Shown here: positions 18,670 through 28,749 of the stretch, in pieces
Layout: each line of letters begins with the position of its first letter
Numbering within the stretch: position 1 is the first letter of the stretch
The notes under the pieces: generated by a model
Told to the model about the DNA's origin: nothing
Databases searched by the model: none
Seen by the model: only the letters and a program-made list of their open reading frames with translations
Made by a program: the position numbers and the translations under genes
From: JADGRF01 sp035274465
GTDB lineage: Bacteria; Myxococcota_A; Polyangia; Polyangiales; JAFGIB01
NCBI GenBank assembly: GCA_035274465.1
Contig: DATEOF010000103.1
Location: 14,507 to 78,506 of the forward strand
Direction: 5' to 3'
Length of the DNA stretch: 64,000 nt

Positions 18670-20293
18670 TCACTTCGTCGTGTACGCGATGATGCCGGCA
18701 TTCGCTGCTACGAAGATGCGACCCTTCGCGGCGATTGGGGTCTGAAACTTCGGGAGTGTGCCCGTGCCGTCTGACGCGCCGCCGCCGTCGTAGATCGTCT
18801 GGCCCGTCTCGCCGTTCAAGCCCATCAGCTTGCCGGCTCCGACGTACCACACGACGCTATCGGACTTCCCGTCCGTCGTCGTGACGATGGGTGAACTTTG
18901 GGCATTGTTGCCACCGCACCACTCGAGCTTCATCGTCGGAGGCGACCCTGCCGAGATCTTCAGGCCCCCGATGTAGCCAGTGCCCGAGCCACACATCATG
19001 AGCGGCTGCATCGAACGGAACGCAACGAACGTCCCGACCACGGTCGGGTACGTGGTCGCAGCCTGAATCATGCCTCCGGCGAGGCTGCCAGGCGCCACCA
19101 TCAGTAACTGGAGCTCGCCACCCATACCGCCGAGGTTATTCCGATCTAACAAGTATGCGGCGCCACCCTTGCCGAGCGCCACCGTAAGGTCCGAAGGTGT
19201 CGCGCCGGGCACACTAACGAGCACCGGGCACGAACCACCGAGGTCGAGGTCGCTCTGATCGAGCTGATGCCAGTTTTGCGGCGTGAAGAAGTCCGCGGTG
19301 TCACCCTCCGCAATATTCTTGAGATCCTTGCTCAGCTTCAATATTGCATTGCCGTGGCCCCAGGTCGCAGGTGTGGTGAAGTTGAACGCCACGAGCGGCC
19401 CCGACATCGTGTTGCCCGTTGCGGCGAACACTGACTTTCCGTCCGATGCGAGGCCACCGGGTGTCCAGATGCCTCCTGCGTTAGCCTTGGTCACGAATCC
19501 GATCGGCGCAGCCGGATTGTTCAGCGGGATCCCGATCACCCAACCGTGGTAATCGTTGCAGTCTCCGTTGTGCCCGCCGTACGGCACGTAGAGCATGTCG
19601 CCGAGGATGAGCAGGGCTCCGCGCTGGTTCTGAGCGGGGACATTGAAGGTCACTCCCCCGGCGTTCACCTTGCCGACATCCGCGGGCCATCCAGGCTTGA
19701 TTTTGCCGTCGTCGAGCCCCAGCGCAAAGACCTGATGCTTCGGCCCGGACACCAGCGCCGCGACGTACAATGTCTTCGTGGCTGCCAAACCGTTGCACCG
19801 TTGCTGGCATCGAGGGCGGTGACTTCGTTGTTCGAGCTTGCCGCGATGACCAAATCTTTTCCCGCCGCACCGTCGACGAAGTGTCCATCGCGGGCCGCGT
19901 CGCCGTGGTACTGCAAGACCGAAGCACTGGCGATCCGCCCGAGCGGCGTTGAACCTCCCGCGCCGCCCGCCCCCGCCGCCGGCGTTGGCGTATCATCAAC
20001 TCCGGTTCCGGCAGTCGTACCGCGATCGGCCGTGCCCGTGCCGCCCATTGGGCCGCCGGAACGCCCGCCGGCCGCGACTCGCCCGTTCCGCTCGTCGCTA
20101 TCGATGGCTCGCCTGCGCTCGGGGCGTGCGCCCCAGCAACCGGGGAGGTCGCGGTCGCGATGCTACCGCCGTTCCCGCCCAGGATACTCGGCGTGTTCGA
20201 CCTACTGCCTCCGCTGCAAGCCGCGAAGAGCAAGCACGACAGCGCGACATATAGATTACGGACTCGGGGATACGCGGTTGCGACTCTTTGCAT
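18670..20293 (-). pseudogene. Beta-propeller (PQQ-like) lipoprotein, two frameshifts
   Basis: The ATG at 20293 has a good GGAG ribosome site and encodes a signal peptide with lipobox FAAC followed by GGSRSNT, then a Gly/Ser/Ala-rich linker. Near 20045-20100 coding passes to a second frame (GTADRGTTAGTG, then ASVLQYHGDAARDGHF and VIAASSNNEVTALDASNGA, the PQQ-repeat pattern). Near 19790 it passes to a third frame (AATKTLYVAALVSG onward, 372 residues) that ends at 18670 with IFVAANAGIIAYTTK. Together these make one about 540-residue outer-surface propeller protein. The YHGDAARDG and TVW elements fit quinoprotein-like repeats. Two indels make it a pseudogene unless they are sequencing errors. Confidence 0.7.
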
Positions 20294-20354
20294 GGTAGCT
20301 CCTCGTTCGGATCCACACGCATCGCGCGTTGAAAGACATTCGTCCTCACAAGCA

Positions 20355-21524
20355 CTATTCGACGAGGTCCAGCATGTAGCCGTCGAGGTCCTTCGCGACG
20401 ACCAACACACGGTTACCGTAGAAGTCGCTGCGGCTTGGCGGGCTCACAATCGTTCCGCCGGCCGCGACCACCTTATCTGCCATGGCACTGGCATTGGGGA
20501 CACTTATGACTACCTTGACCGGATTGTCCTTGGCGTTGCGCGCCGGAGACCAAGTTTGCAACACGATGGCCATTCCCTGCCCATATCTGACTGTGTACTC
20601 CGCGACAGTTCCCGAACCGCCTGAGTCCGTGATCGGATAGGAGCCGAGACTCTCATCCACCATGCCCAGAGAGGTATAGAACTTTCGCGCGGCTGCGGCG
20701 TCGCTGATGACGAAGCCCATCGCCACGATGTACGGAACTTCAATATTGCCAGCGTCATCGTCGAAGCTGGTTCCCAGCTCTTGAATGTACGTGTCGGGAC
20801 CATCGAATAGGAGGTAACCAAAGTTCAAGCGCTGGACGTACCCGGGATACCTCGAAGCAGCCGCGGCGATCGGCGCCGTTTCCTTCACCTGCCAGATCAG
20901 CTTTGCCGTGATTTTGCGCGTGTTGCGCATGTCGTCGAAGTCCATGAGCGACAAGCGCGCGCCTCGCATCGCTTGATTGCTGAAGAGCACCGTCTCCGTC
21001 CAACCGTCACGCTTGAAAGACTCGTTCTCCACCTCCATGTTCATGACGTCTTTGAAGTAATCCTTGGCCGCTGGCACGTCGGACACGCCGATTCCGAAGC
21101 CCCAAATCTGCGGCGACTCGACCGGAGGAGGCACATCGCGTTCGGTCGGCTGGCCTGCCGTGCCGCCGATCCCGCCAGCGGCCCCGCTCGAGCCCCCATT
21201 GGTGGCAGCGCGTGCGCCAGCGGTGACGCCGCCATCAGCTGCCGCGTTCGCTCCACTTGCACCCTGCTCGCCTGCATCGCCGACGGGGGCGCCGGCCCGA
21301 CTGCCTGCAACCAAAGCATCTTCGGCAACGGACCCGCCAGCTGGTGCACCGGCAAGACCCGAGCCGGTCGTGCCCATTGGAGGCGCTGTCTGTCCCGCGG
21401 CGCTGTCAGGAGCGCTCATGCCTGGCGCAGACGCTGCTGCTACGCCGGAAGGTGTCTTGCCACAGCCGGTGTTCACGGCGGCGCTGCAGAGAATTGCCAC
21501 TCCCCATGCGCGTGCTCTTTTCAT
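20355..21524 (-). CDS. Lipoprotein with two VOC (glyoxalase-like) domains
   Basis: 389 residues. The signal peptide MKRARAWGVAILCSAAV ends in lipobox NTGC. An Ala/Gly/Ser-rich linker of about 115 residues follows. Two beta-alpha-beta-beta-beta VOC modules come next: one from IWGFGIGVSDVPAAKDYFKD, the second from YIVAMGFVISDAAAARKFYT to KDLDGYMLDLVE. VOC proteins bind metal and isomerise, cleave or sequester small molecules; a cell-surface lipoprotein version is unusual. It is divergent from, and a distant paralogue of, the lipoprotein at 21889, and lies just upstream of the frameshifted propeller lipoprotein on the same strand (61-base gap). Confidence 0.87.
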   Translation of the reverse strand: MKRARAWGVAILCSAAVNTGCGKTPSGVAAASAPGMSAPDSAAGQTAPPMGTTGSGLAGAPAGGSVAEDALVAGSRAGAPVGDAGEQGASGANAAADGGVTAGARAATNGGSSGAAGGIGGTAGQPTERDVPPPVESPQIWGFGIGVSDVPAAKDYFKDVMNMEVENESFKRDGWTETVLFSNQAMRGARLSLMDFDDMRNTRKITAKLIWQVKETAPIAAAASRYPGYVQRLNFGYLLFDGPDTYIQELGTSFDDDAGNIEVPYIVAMGFVISDAAAARKFYTSLGMVDESLGSYPITDSGGSGTVAEYTVRYGQGMAIVLQTWSPARNAKDNPVKVVISVPNASAMADKVVAAGGTIVSPPSRSDFYGNRVLVVAKDLDGYMLDLVE

Positions 21525-21810
21525 TACCTCTTACCTCTCGTCTTAGGCGCGACCGCGCGACCGCGGACCGTTCTTGGGCTGTGTGCGGCGTGGGCAACCC
21601 GCGCTTCTGATGCTCTGCATGAAGCACGAGCAGAATTTCAGGCGCCACGAGTGTGGGGCTCGACGCAGTGCAGCCAGCGACCGGAACTGATAGCGAGCAA
21701 GCCTGCTGCGGACTTGGACGATTTTGACATCTGCCGCGCCTTCGGAGGTCCGCAGAATGAACGCGCGCGCGGCACGGAGGCGGCGACGGCTCTCGTGCAC
21801 GCACGCGAGC

Positions 21811-21828
21811 ATGTCAATTACGTTCAAG
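21811..21828 (+). promoter_or_regulatory. 18 bp repeated motif, copy 2
   Basis: ATGTCAATTACGTTCAAG, one base different from the copies at 17297 and 27391. It ends 60 bases before the VOC lipoprotein start at 21889, in the spacer between the two divergent VOC lipoproteins. The position is that of a promoter or activator site. Confidence 0.5.
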
Positions 21829-21888
21829 TCTTTGCGCCGAATTTTCAGTATTGGAACCGACGATAGACAGTTGAGTGGAGGTCAATTC

Positions 21889-22950
21889 ATGCAATGGGCT
21901 CGAATGGCGCGCGCGCTACTTTGTTCGTACGGTGCGCTCGCGAGTTGGGGCTGCGCCGATGACGAGGATCAGCCTCGCCCGGTAGTCCTCGTCGCGAAGC
22001 CGCAGCAGGCAGGCACTTTGGGTGTCGCGCCAACAACGTCATCGCCGGCCGCGGGTGCGAGTCCGGCTGGCGGCGGTGCAGCGGGCCATGCCGCCTGGGC
22101 TGGGGCGACGACCCAGCCAGCCACGGCTGGCGCGCCATCACCTGCGGCAATGCAAGGGGCTGCGGGCAGCATGGGCATCGCCCCACCCGCCATGACTCCA
22201 CCGAGCCCAACCACACCACCAGCCGCGGCCATTCAGACACCGTCGGTATCGTTCGCCGTATCTGATCTCGACAAGTCGGTCGCGTTCTACACTGGACCCA
22301 TGGGAATGACTCGGGTCGCCGAAATCACATACGCTGATCGAGTCGAAGTGGTGTTGAAAGCCCATGCCGGGCCGGCCCTATTTGGCCTGATGAAGTACAC
22401 CGATGGGAGCTCGCGAAACGTCAAGAATGTTCCTGCGAAGCTGATCTTCGCGGTTACAGACACCCAGGCGACTGCGCAGAGCATAACCGCGGCCGGCTAC
22501 AAGTTTCAGATTCCGGGAATCATCGCGAGTGATCCGGATGGCTACGGCGCAGAACTGCTCGCTCAGCCCGGCGCTGATCGGAGCATCGTCGCAGTCGGGC
22601 TGTTCGTCAGTGAGTACATGAAATCGATCGACTTCTACGTTAAAGCGCTGGGAATGATGGCCGCGCAGGACACGGGTGTCGGGGGCTTCATGGAGAAAGT
22701 CATGATCGGCGGCGGCCTTGCGCATGGAATTTTGATCATGCATTACGACGACGGGGTCCCACGTAACTACAAGGACAATCCCGTCATTCTATCGTTCGCG
22801 GTACCTGACGCGGCAGCCGCACTGATGCGAGTCGAAACTTCGGGGCAGAAGATCGTGGCTCAGCCGATGCCCGTAACAGCTCTGGCGAACGCACGTGTGG
22901 GGGTCGCGAAGGATCCAGACGGCTACATGTTACAGTTCGTACAGCGTTGA
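21889..22950 (+). CDS. Lipoprotein with two VOC (glyoxalase-like) domains
   Basis: 353 residues. The ATG at 21889 is preceded by GGAGG with 7 bases spacing. The signal peptide ends in lipobox ASWGC followed by acidic residues, then an Ala/Pro/Gly/Thr linker to about residue 110. VOC 1 starts PSVSFAVSDLDKSVAFYTG. VOC 2 starts SIVAVGLFVSEYMKSIDFYV and ends with KDPDGYMLQFVQR. Metal-ligand positions are only partly conserved, so catalytic activity is uncertain. The tail is nearly identical to the remnant at 17397, showing that at least two copies existed. It is divergently paired with the VOC lipoprotein at 20355. Confidence 0.88.
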   Translation: MQWARMARALLCSYGALASWGCADDEDQPRPVVLVAKPQQAGTLGVAPTTSSPAAGASPAGGGAAGHAAWAGATTQPATAGAPSPAAMQGAAGSMGIAPPAMTPPSPTTPPAAAIQTPSVSFAVSDLDKSVAFYTGPMGMTRVAEITYADRVEVVLKAHAGPALFGLMKYTDGSSRNVKNVPAKLIFAVTDTQATAQSITAAGYKFQIPGIIASDPDGYGAELLAQPGADRSIVAVGLFVSEYMKSIDFYVKALGMMAAQDTGVGGFMEKVMIGGGLAHGILIMHYDDGVPRNYKDNPVILSFAVPDAAAALMRVETSGQKIVAQPMPVTALANARVGVAKDPDGYMLQFVQR

Positions 22951-23035
22951 TATGTGCGAGGCACGCGCGCATCTCGCCACATGCCATTCGTGCGGACCAG
23001 GAGCCCGGTCTCGCCTCTGCAGGCCTTCTCCCGTC

Positions 23036-26000
23036 TCATGAGAGATCGTTGGCGTCGGAGGCATCTGATCGTGCACTCGAGTCGGTCGTGAGCCCCGGCG
23101 CCCGCCCGCACAGCGCCGCTGCGACCGGCTCCAGCAAGGCCGGATCGACTGCGACCCGCTGATCCCGATCGCACTCCACGATCACGCCTCCGACGACGAC
23201 GAGTTCGCCATTGTTCCAGGTGCTGAGCACGAACCCTCGTTGCAGCTCGTGATCGTCGCTGCTCTGCGCGGAATCGACGAATACCGACGCGGCCGGTTCC
23301 GGCTCTGTCGAATCGATCGCCGCCGTATCCGGCTCTTCTTCCTCGGCTACAAAGCGCAGGCGCAGCAAGTCATTCCTTAAGCGCTCATACGCCGCAGCAC
23401 TTGGTTCGCCACCGCCAGTCGCCGCTGCCCGCTCGAGTCGATTACCTCGCAATAGGTACAAGTAACCAACGCGCGCGCGTGCGGCGCTCAAGATGACGGC
23501 CAGGGCGGCGTCAGCACGGCTCGATGCTGTCACCACCGCAGCGATTGCGCGTTGGGTCGCGGTAGTGATTGCGAAGGCGGCCTGCTCGGATTGCGACGAA
23601 GCCGGCTTGGGCGGCCGCAGGCTGATTGCTACTGCCGCCGTGCTGAGCCGTTCACCCCGCGCGATCAAGCTTTGGTTCTTCGCCTCCCGGAATCGCCGCG
23701 CCATCTCTCCGGAGTGGCGCTCGAATGTAACTGCATCGCGCATCATGAACGCGACTTCGGCGCGAGCTTGGTGCAACAAGCCGATGAGCATCGGTTGATC
23801 CTCTCCGCCATGCTCCGCGAGCATCGCGTCAAGGAGCTCCACCGCCCGCGCATGGTTTCCGAGCCCCGCCTCGGCCAATGCGAGCTGACGTTGCGGTTCC
23901 AGGTAATGCCCGACAATTCGCCGCACGTCGCTGCCGGCGCGCGAAAGCAGCTCACTCGTATAAGCCTTGGCGCGCGCGTGCTCGCCCACCGCGTTCAGCG
24001 CATTGGCGAACCCGAAGCAGGCCCGAAATATCTGCCAGGCGCTTGACTCGTCGCGAGTCATCAGCTCGGCAAGAATGCTTTCGAACAAGGGAATCGCACG
24101 GGCAGGCTGGCCGCGCAACATCAGATGCGACGCGCGCGCAACCTCGGCATACACTCGTAGACTTGGATGGTCCTTGGACCTGCGCGCGAGCTGCTCGTGG
24201 ATCGTGCGCACGGCCTGTGTATTGCCGCAGCGGATCTCGCTGTCCAGCAACAGGACTGGCCAGAAGATCTCGGCTTGCCAGGTCGTGCTGCCCTGGACCG
24301 CGAACAGTTCGACGCGCTCGCGATATCGCTGGACGGCCTCCGATTCGCCACGGAACGCGTGGTGCAGCATGCGCACCTCGTCCGCGGCCATCGCCCAGAG
24401 CCGCACATCCAACGTCTCCATCTCGCGAGCGACCTCCAGCGCGCGCGTACCAAACTCGTAGGGATAGACGCAGCCCAGCGAGAACAAGATGCCGCCGTAC
24501 ATCGCTTTCCAATGAGCGTCGCCCAAGGCCTTCTTGATCGCGGGATCTGGGAAGTCGCTACGCAGTTTCTCGAGCAGTTCGCGAGCCGAGTCCTCCCTCC
24601 CCGCGCTCATCAGGTACTGCGCATTCGCGAAGTCGAAGATCAGCGAAGCGATGTGGTTTTGACCAAACAATTTTAGCGGTCGCAGCTTTTCGGTGAAGCG
24701 CTGCACCGCCGGGAGATCGAACACGATATTCTGCGTGCCGACCGACGCAGGCACCAGAGCGCAGAAGCTCTCGATGGACTCAATCAAGCTGAACTGTAGC
24801 CCTCGGAGCCGTTGCCAAGCGAAACGCGAAGCACCGACCCCCAGCCCCAAAGCGAGCGCGAACTTCGCCGGCAGGTAGCGGCTCAGCCTGCCAGCGAGCC
24901 CCAAGCCGGTGAGCTCGAGTCCAAGATCGATCGCGCGTTCCCCGTGCTCAAGGGTGACCCGCCAGTCGACGAAGAACGCCAGCGGCATGAGCGGAAAGAG
25001 CAGACGGGCAATCTCGTACCTGGAGCGACCCTGCTTCTCGTAGAGCGAAAGCGCCGTCTCGATCGCGCGCACCACCTGCTCCACGTCCTCGACGCCCTGA
25101 TGCTGCAAGAATCCGCGAGCGGCCCGCATCATCAAGTCGGCGCCCTCCGTCTCTGCGCCCGCATTCAACAGATGTCGGGCAGCCTCGACTTGAACCTCCA
25201 CGCCTTGCTCACCGCGAAGAAGCAGCATGCGCGCAGCCTTGAGGCTCAGCGACTTGCGTCGCGCTTCATCGATCTGCTCGAGGATCACCTGGCGCAATGT
25301 GGGTTGGCGGAAGGCGTAGCTGCCGCCTTCGATGAGTAGTATCTGATCCGTCACCAACTCATCGAGCGCGCCGTAGGTGTCGCGCTCGGCCAGGCCGCCG
25401 ATCAGAATGCATTGCTCGAGTGGCACGCGCTTGCCGTGCACGCTCAGCGCTTCGCACAATGCACGCGCCTGCACGCTGAGCGCGGCGAGCTTCTCCTGGA
25501 TCAATTCCTCGGTCCGGCTCGGGAGCTCGTGGTCGTCGATGTCGAGCGGAAGCACCCAGGAGCCGCCCACGTACTTGACCACTCCGCGCTTGACCATCAG
25601 CTGAGCGAGGTCCATGTAGTGTTGCGGATTGCCGCCGCTCTTGTCGAACAGCTGCTTGGCCAGCCGGCCAGTGTTGGCCGCGTGTCCGAACAGTGAGCTC
25701 ACGAGCTCGTCGCAGGCAGGTTGGCCGAGGGGAGCGAGCTTGAGGCAAGCCGCGCGCTTACGCAGGACTCGGACCGGGATGGGCGAGAGCGCATCTTCAC
25801 CAGTGCGCAGCGCGACTATCAAGGCGAGTCGCGCGCGCTGCGCCTCATAACCGAGCGCGGCGAGGAACGCTGCGGAGTTGTCGTCGGCGGCCTGCAGATT
25901 ATCCACGGCGACGAGCACGGTTCGTTCCGATGCCAGTGAGATGAACCATTCGTGCAGCGCGGTCTGCAAGCGTGCTCGCCGCTCCCCGGGATCCTCGGGT

Positions 26001-27178
26001 AGCTCTACGCTCGCAGGTGTTTCCAGCTTCGCCGCCAGAGAGCCGTCCAAATGCGCGAGCAGAGATGACGACGTGCTCGCGGCTGCGCGCGCGCGGTCGC
26101 CCAGAGCGTCGATCAGCTGGACGGCGAGCTCGATCACGACGCCGAACGGCCGCGAGCTGATCTCCGCGTCGGCGCGCAGAACGACCGCACCTCGCAACTG
26201 GGTCTGCAGCGCGACCTCCTGAAGCAACCGAGTCCTGCCGATACCGGACGGTCCTTCGATCAGCATCTGTGTGCCACCGCCAGCGAACGCACGCTCAATC
26301 CGCTGGAGTAGCCAGCGCTGCTCGTCCTCGCGTCCCACGAGCGGCCCGCTCGAGAGGTAGGCGTCGGCGGCCTGCTCGTGCTCCTCGGGCTCGAGGTGCG
26401 CGATGCCGGTCAACTCGTCGATGACCTGCGCCGCATTCGCGGGCCGCGACAGCGGGTCTTGGCGCAATAGCGCGAGCACGAGCGCGTCGAGCGCCGGCGG
26501 AACGTCAGAGGCAAACTTCGATGGAGGCGGCGGGGCGAGCTGCCACGCGCGCGGCAAGTCCTGCACCGAACGCGCCGGATACGCGTGTCGACCCGTGAGC
26601 AGCCAATACGCCAACGCCCCCAGCGCAAAGAGGTCCGTTCGCTGATCGAGTGGCAGCCGGCGCAATGTCTCGGGCGCCATGCAGGGCGGCGTGCCTACGA
26701 GCTGCGACGCGTTTCCGAAGGACGACAGCGCGCCGAAGTCGATCAGCTTGACGCGGCCGTCGCCAGTCAGCCGAACGTTGCGTGGCGAAATGTCACGGTG
26801 CACGAGCCGGTGGCTGTGGATCAACGCGAGCGACGACGCGACATCGCGCAGGTGTTTGCATGCGTTGTGGACCGGCGTCGGCGCGCGCTCCTGCAGGTCG
26901 CCGCCGTCCAGCAGCTCCATGGTGTAGTAGGGGCCGTGCTCGGCCAAACCATAGTCGTATACCTCGATGATGCGCGGGTGCTTGAGCCGCAGCAGCGTGT
27001 GGTACTCGCGCTCGAACAGCGCCTCGAGCATGCTGCGCTTGCCGCCGAGCGCGGACGGGGAGAGTCGCTTCAGCGCGACCATGCGGCTCGTGACTGAATC
27101 GCGTGCGCGGCACACGGTGGCAGTGCCACCTGAGCCGATCTCCTCGATGATTTCATAGCGGCCGACACGCGGGCCCAT
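23036..27178 (-). CDS. Ser/Thr protein kinase fused to AAA ATPase and TPR-like regulator (PknK-like)
   Basis: 1380 residues. Kinase domain 7-262: P-loop IGSGGTATV, VALK (Lys37), HRDISPRN (Asp129, Asn134), DFG (147-149) and APE (168-170), all intact. An AAA/STAND ATPase runs from about 281 with Walker A GPSGIGRT (309-316), in which Arg replaces the usual Lys, and a Walker B-like TVLVAVDNLQAAD. A long alpha-solenoid (about 600-1150) and a C-terminal GAF-like domain follow. This is the typical myxobacterial PknK-type giant. There is no membrane helix. It probably integrates a signal through the solenoid to control transcription or other proteins. It is divergent from the oxidase at 27447. Confidence 0.93.
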   Translation of the reverse strand: MGPRVGRYEIIEEIGSGGTATVCRARDSVTSRMVALKRLSPSALGGKRSMLEALFEREYHTLLRLKHPRIIEVYDYGLAEHGPYYTMELLDGGDLQERAPTPVHNACKHLRDVASSLALIHSHRLVHRDISPRNVRLTGDGRVKLIDFGALSSFGNASQLVGTPPCMAPETLRRLPLDQRTDLFALGALAYWLLTGRHAYPARSVQDLPRAWQLAPPPPSKFASDVPPALDALVLALLRQDPLSRPANAAQVIDELTGIAHLEPEEHEQAADAYLSSGPLVGREDEQRWLLQRIERAFAGGGTQMLIEGPSGIGRTRLLQEVALQTQLRGAVVLRADAEISSRPFGVVIELAVQLIDALGDRARAAASTSSSLLAHLDGSLAAKLETPASVELPEDPGERRARLQTALHEWFISLASERTVLVAVDNLQAADDNSAAFLAALGYEAQRARLALIVALRTGEDALSPIPVRVLRKRAACLKLAPLGQPACDELVSSLFGHAANTGRLAKQLFDKSGGNPQHYMDLAQLMVKRGVVKYVGGSWVLPLDIDDHELPSRTEELIQEKLAALSVQARALCEALSVHGKRVPLEQCILIGGLAERDTYGALDELVTDQILLIEGGSYAFRQPTLRQVILEQIDEARRKSLSLKAARMLLLRGEQGVEVQVEAARHLLNAGAETEGADLMMRAARGFLQHQGVEDVEQVVRAIETALSLYEKQGRSRYEIARLLFPLMPLAFFVDWRVTLEHGERAIDLGLELTGLGLAGRLSRYLPAKFALALGLGVGASRFAWQRLRGLQFSLIESIESFCALVPASVGTQNIVFDLPAVQRFTEKLRPLKLFGQNHIASLIFDFANAQYLMSAGREDSARELLEKLRSDFPDPAIKKALGDAHWKAMYGGILFSLGCVYPYEFGTRALEVAREMETLDVRLWAMAADEVRMLHHAFRGESEAVQRYRERVELFAVQGSTTWQAEIFWPVLLLDSEIRCGNTQAVRTIHEQLARRSKDHPSLRVYAEVARASHLMLRGQPARAIPLFESILAELMTRDESSAWQIFRACFGFANALNAVGEHARAKAYTSELLSRAGSDVRRIVGHYLEPQRQLALAEAGLGNHARAVELLDAMLAEHGGEDQPMLIGLLHQARAEVAFMMRDAVTFERHSGEMARRFREAKNQSLIARGERLSTAAVAISLRPPKPASSQSEQAAFAITTATQRAIAAVVTASSRADAALAVILSAARARVGYLYLLRGNRLERAAATGGGEPSAAAYERLRNDLLRLRFVAEEEEPDTAAIDSTEPEPAASVFVDSAQSSDDHELQRGFVLSTWNNGELVVVGGVIVECDRDQRVAVDPALLEPVAAALCGRAPGLTTDSSARSDASDANDLS

Positions 27179-27390
27179 TGTTCGTCACCCTCTCAGGTTT
27201 GCGTTGGGATCATGTTCGCACATCGACCTCCCGGAACGGCGATCCCCCGAACGAGCGACTTCCTGGGCAGCGCGTTGGGCCGCGCACCCGACTACATATG
27301 CCGCGCCCTGGCGACCGTTTGGCACACCCTCCGACCCTCGACGCGTGAGGTTTCGGACGAAGCACGTTCGTAGCCGCCGAGTCGTGCCCG

Positions 27391-27408
27391 ATGTCAATTT
27401 CGTTCAAG
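27391..27408 (+). promoter_or_regulatory. 18 bp repeated motif, copy 3
   Basis: ATGTCAATTTCGTTCAAG, identical to 17297-17314. It ends 38 bases before the oxidase start at 27447, where a -35 region or activator site would lie. Confidence 0.5.
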
Positions 27409-27446
27409 CCACGGGGCCGTGCCCGCGGTAGGTGACGCACTGATCT

Positions 27447-28733
27447 ATGGACGATCGCAACGAGACGAGCACAACCGAATGGAGGAACTGGTCCGGCAGC
27501 GTACGGACGCATCCCGAGCGCGTAGTGCGGCCTCGCGGCATGCACGAGGTGCGCGATGCGGTGCGGCAGGCCCGCAAGATCAGGGTCGTGGGTGCGGGCC
27601 ATTCGTTCGCGCCGCTGTGCGATACGCGGGACACGTTGTTGGACTTGAGTGATCTCCCAGGAACTCTGGAGCTCTCTGCCACGGGTGACAGCGCTTGGGC
27701 GCCCGCGAACTGGACCCTGGAACGAGTGACCACAGCGCTCTGGTCCGCCGGATTTTCGCTCTCGAATCAGGGCGATATCGACAGTCAGTCGATCGCCGGT
27801 GCGCTTGCGACGGGCACGCACGGTACAGGTGGCCAGCTCCAATGCTTGTCCGCACTTGCACGCGAGTTCCAAATGGTGCTCGCGGATGGTTCGCTGATCG
27901 AGTGCAGCCGGGCGTCACGGCCGCAGCTATTCGAGGCGCAACGCTTGTCGCTCGGTTTGCTCGGCGTGGTCGTGCGAGTTCGGCTCGACATAATGCCAGC
28001 CTATGGCCTCGAGGAACGAGTTCGGAGCGTCGCCTGGAACGAGATCGTCGAGACCTACGATCAGCTGGCCGCAGAAAAGCGACACGCCGAGTTCTGGGCC
28101 TTTCCGTACTCGGAACAGGTGATCCTGAAGACGCTGCATCCCACGGCCGCCTTCGAGCCCTTGGAACCAACCGAAGAGGGTGAGACGATCTTTCGATTCA
28201 TCTGCGAGACCACTGCGCGCTTTCCGCAGACTGCGGCAGCTCTGCAGCAGATGCTGACGAGCATCGTGCCGACGCGGACCCGGAGCGGACCTGCGCGCGC
28301 GATTTTTCCTACGAAGCGGACGGTTCGCTTCGAGGAGATGGAATATGAGGTGCCCCGAGCCGCCGGCCTCGCAGCGCTACAGGAAGCTCTGCGTTGGATT
28401 CGACGGCGCAATCTACCAGTGCCGGTACCGTTGGAGTACCGGTGCACCGCGGGCGACGATATCTGGCTCAGTCCCTTCAACAAGGGACCTGTGGCCAACA
28501 TCTCGGCACATCAGTACATCAAGTTGCCGTGGGAATCGTTGTTCAAGGATCTCGAGAGCATCTTTCGCGCCCACGGTGGCCGGCCGCACTGGGGCAAGCG
28601 GCATTCGCTCACGGCAGCCGATGTGTTCGAGCTGTATCCGAAAGCTACAGACTTCTGTGCTGTGCGGGCCGAAGTCGATCCGGAGGACAAATTCGTCAAC
28701 CCGTATTTGAGCGAGCTGTTTGCGCTGGCTTGA
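27447..28733 (+). CDS. FAD-linked oxidase, gulono/arabinono-lactone or alditol oxidase family
   Basis: 428 residues with an N-terminal PCMH-type FAD-binding fold: RVVGAGHSFAPLCDT (FAD-binding loop) and SIAGALATGTHGTGG (second FAD segment). The C-terminal half matches the D-arabinono-1,4-lactone oxidase domain, ending with RPHWGKRHSLTAAD, whose HWGK is the active-site signature. It probably oxidises a polyol or sugar lactone with O2, in the cytosol. The next gene starts within about 20 bases, so it likely forms an operon with the PLP enzyme, VOC protein and AraC regulator downstream. Confidence 0.9.
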   Translation: MDDRNETSTTEWRNWSGSVRTHPERVVRPRGMHEVRDAVRQARKIRVVGAGHSFAPLCDTRDTLLDLSDLPGTLELSATGDSAWAPANWTLERVTTALWSAGFSLSNQGDIDSQSIAGALATGTHGTGGQLQCLSALAREFQMVLADGSLIECSRASRPQLFEAQRLSLGLLGVVVRVRLDIMPAYGLEERVRSVAWNEIVETYDQLAAEKRHAEFWAFPYSEQVILKTLHPTAAFEPLEPTEEGETIFRFICETTARFPQTAAALQQMLTSIVPTRTRSGPARAIFPTKRTVRFEEMEYEVPRAAGLAALQEALRWIRRRNLPVPVPLEYRCTAGDDIWLSPFNKGPVANISAHQYIKLPWESLFKDLESIFRAHGGRPHWGKRHSLTAADVFELYPKATDFCAVRAEVDPEDKFVNPYLSELFALA

Positions 28734-28749
28734 GCTCACAACGTTATTC

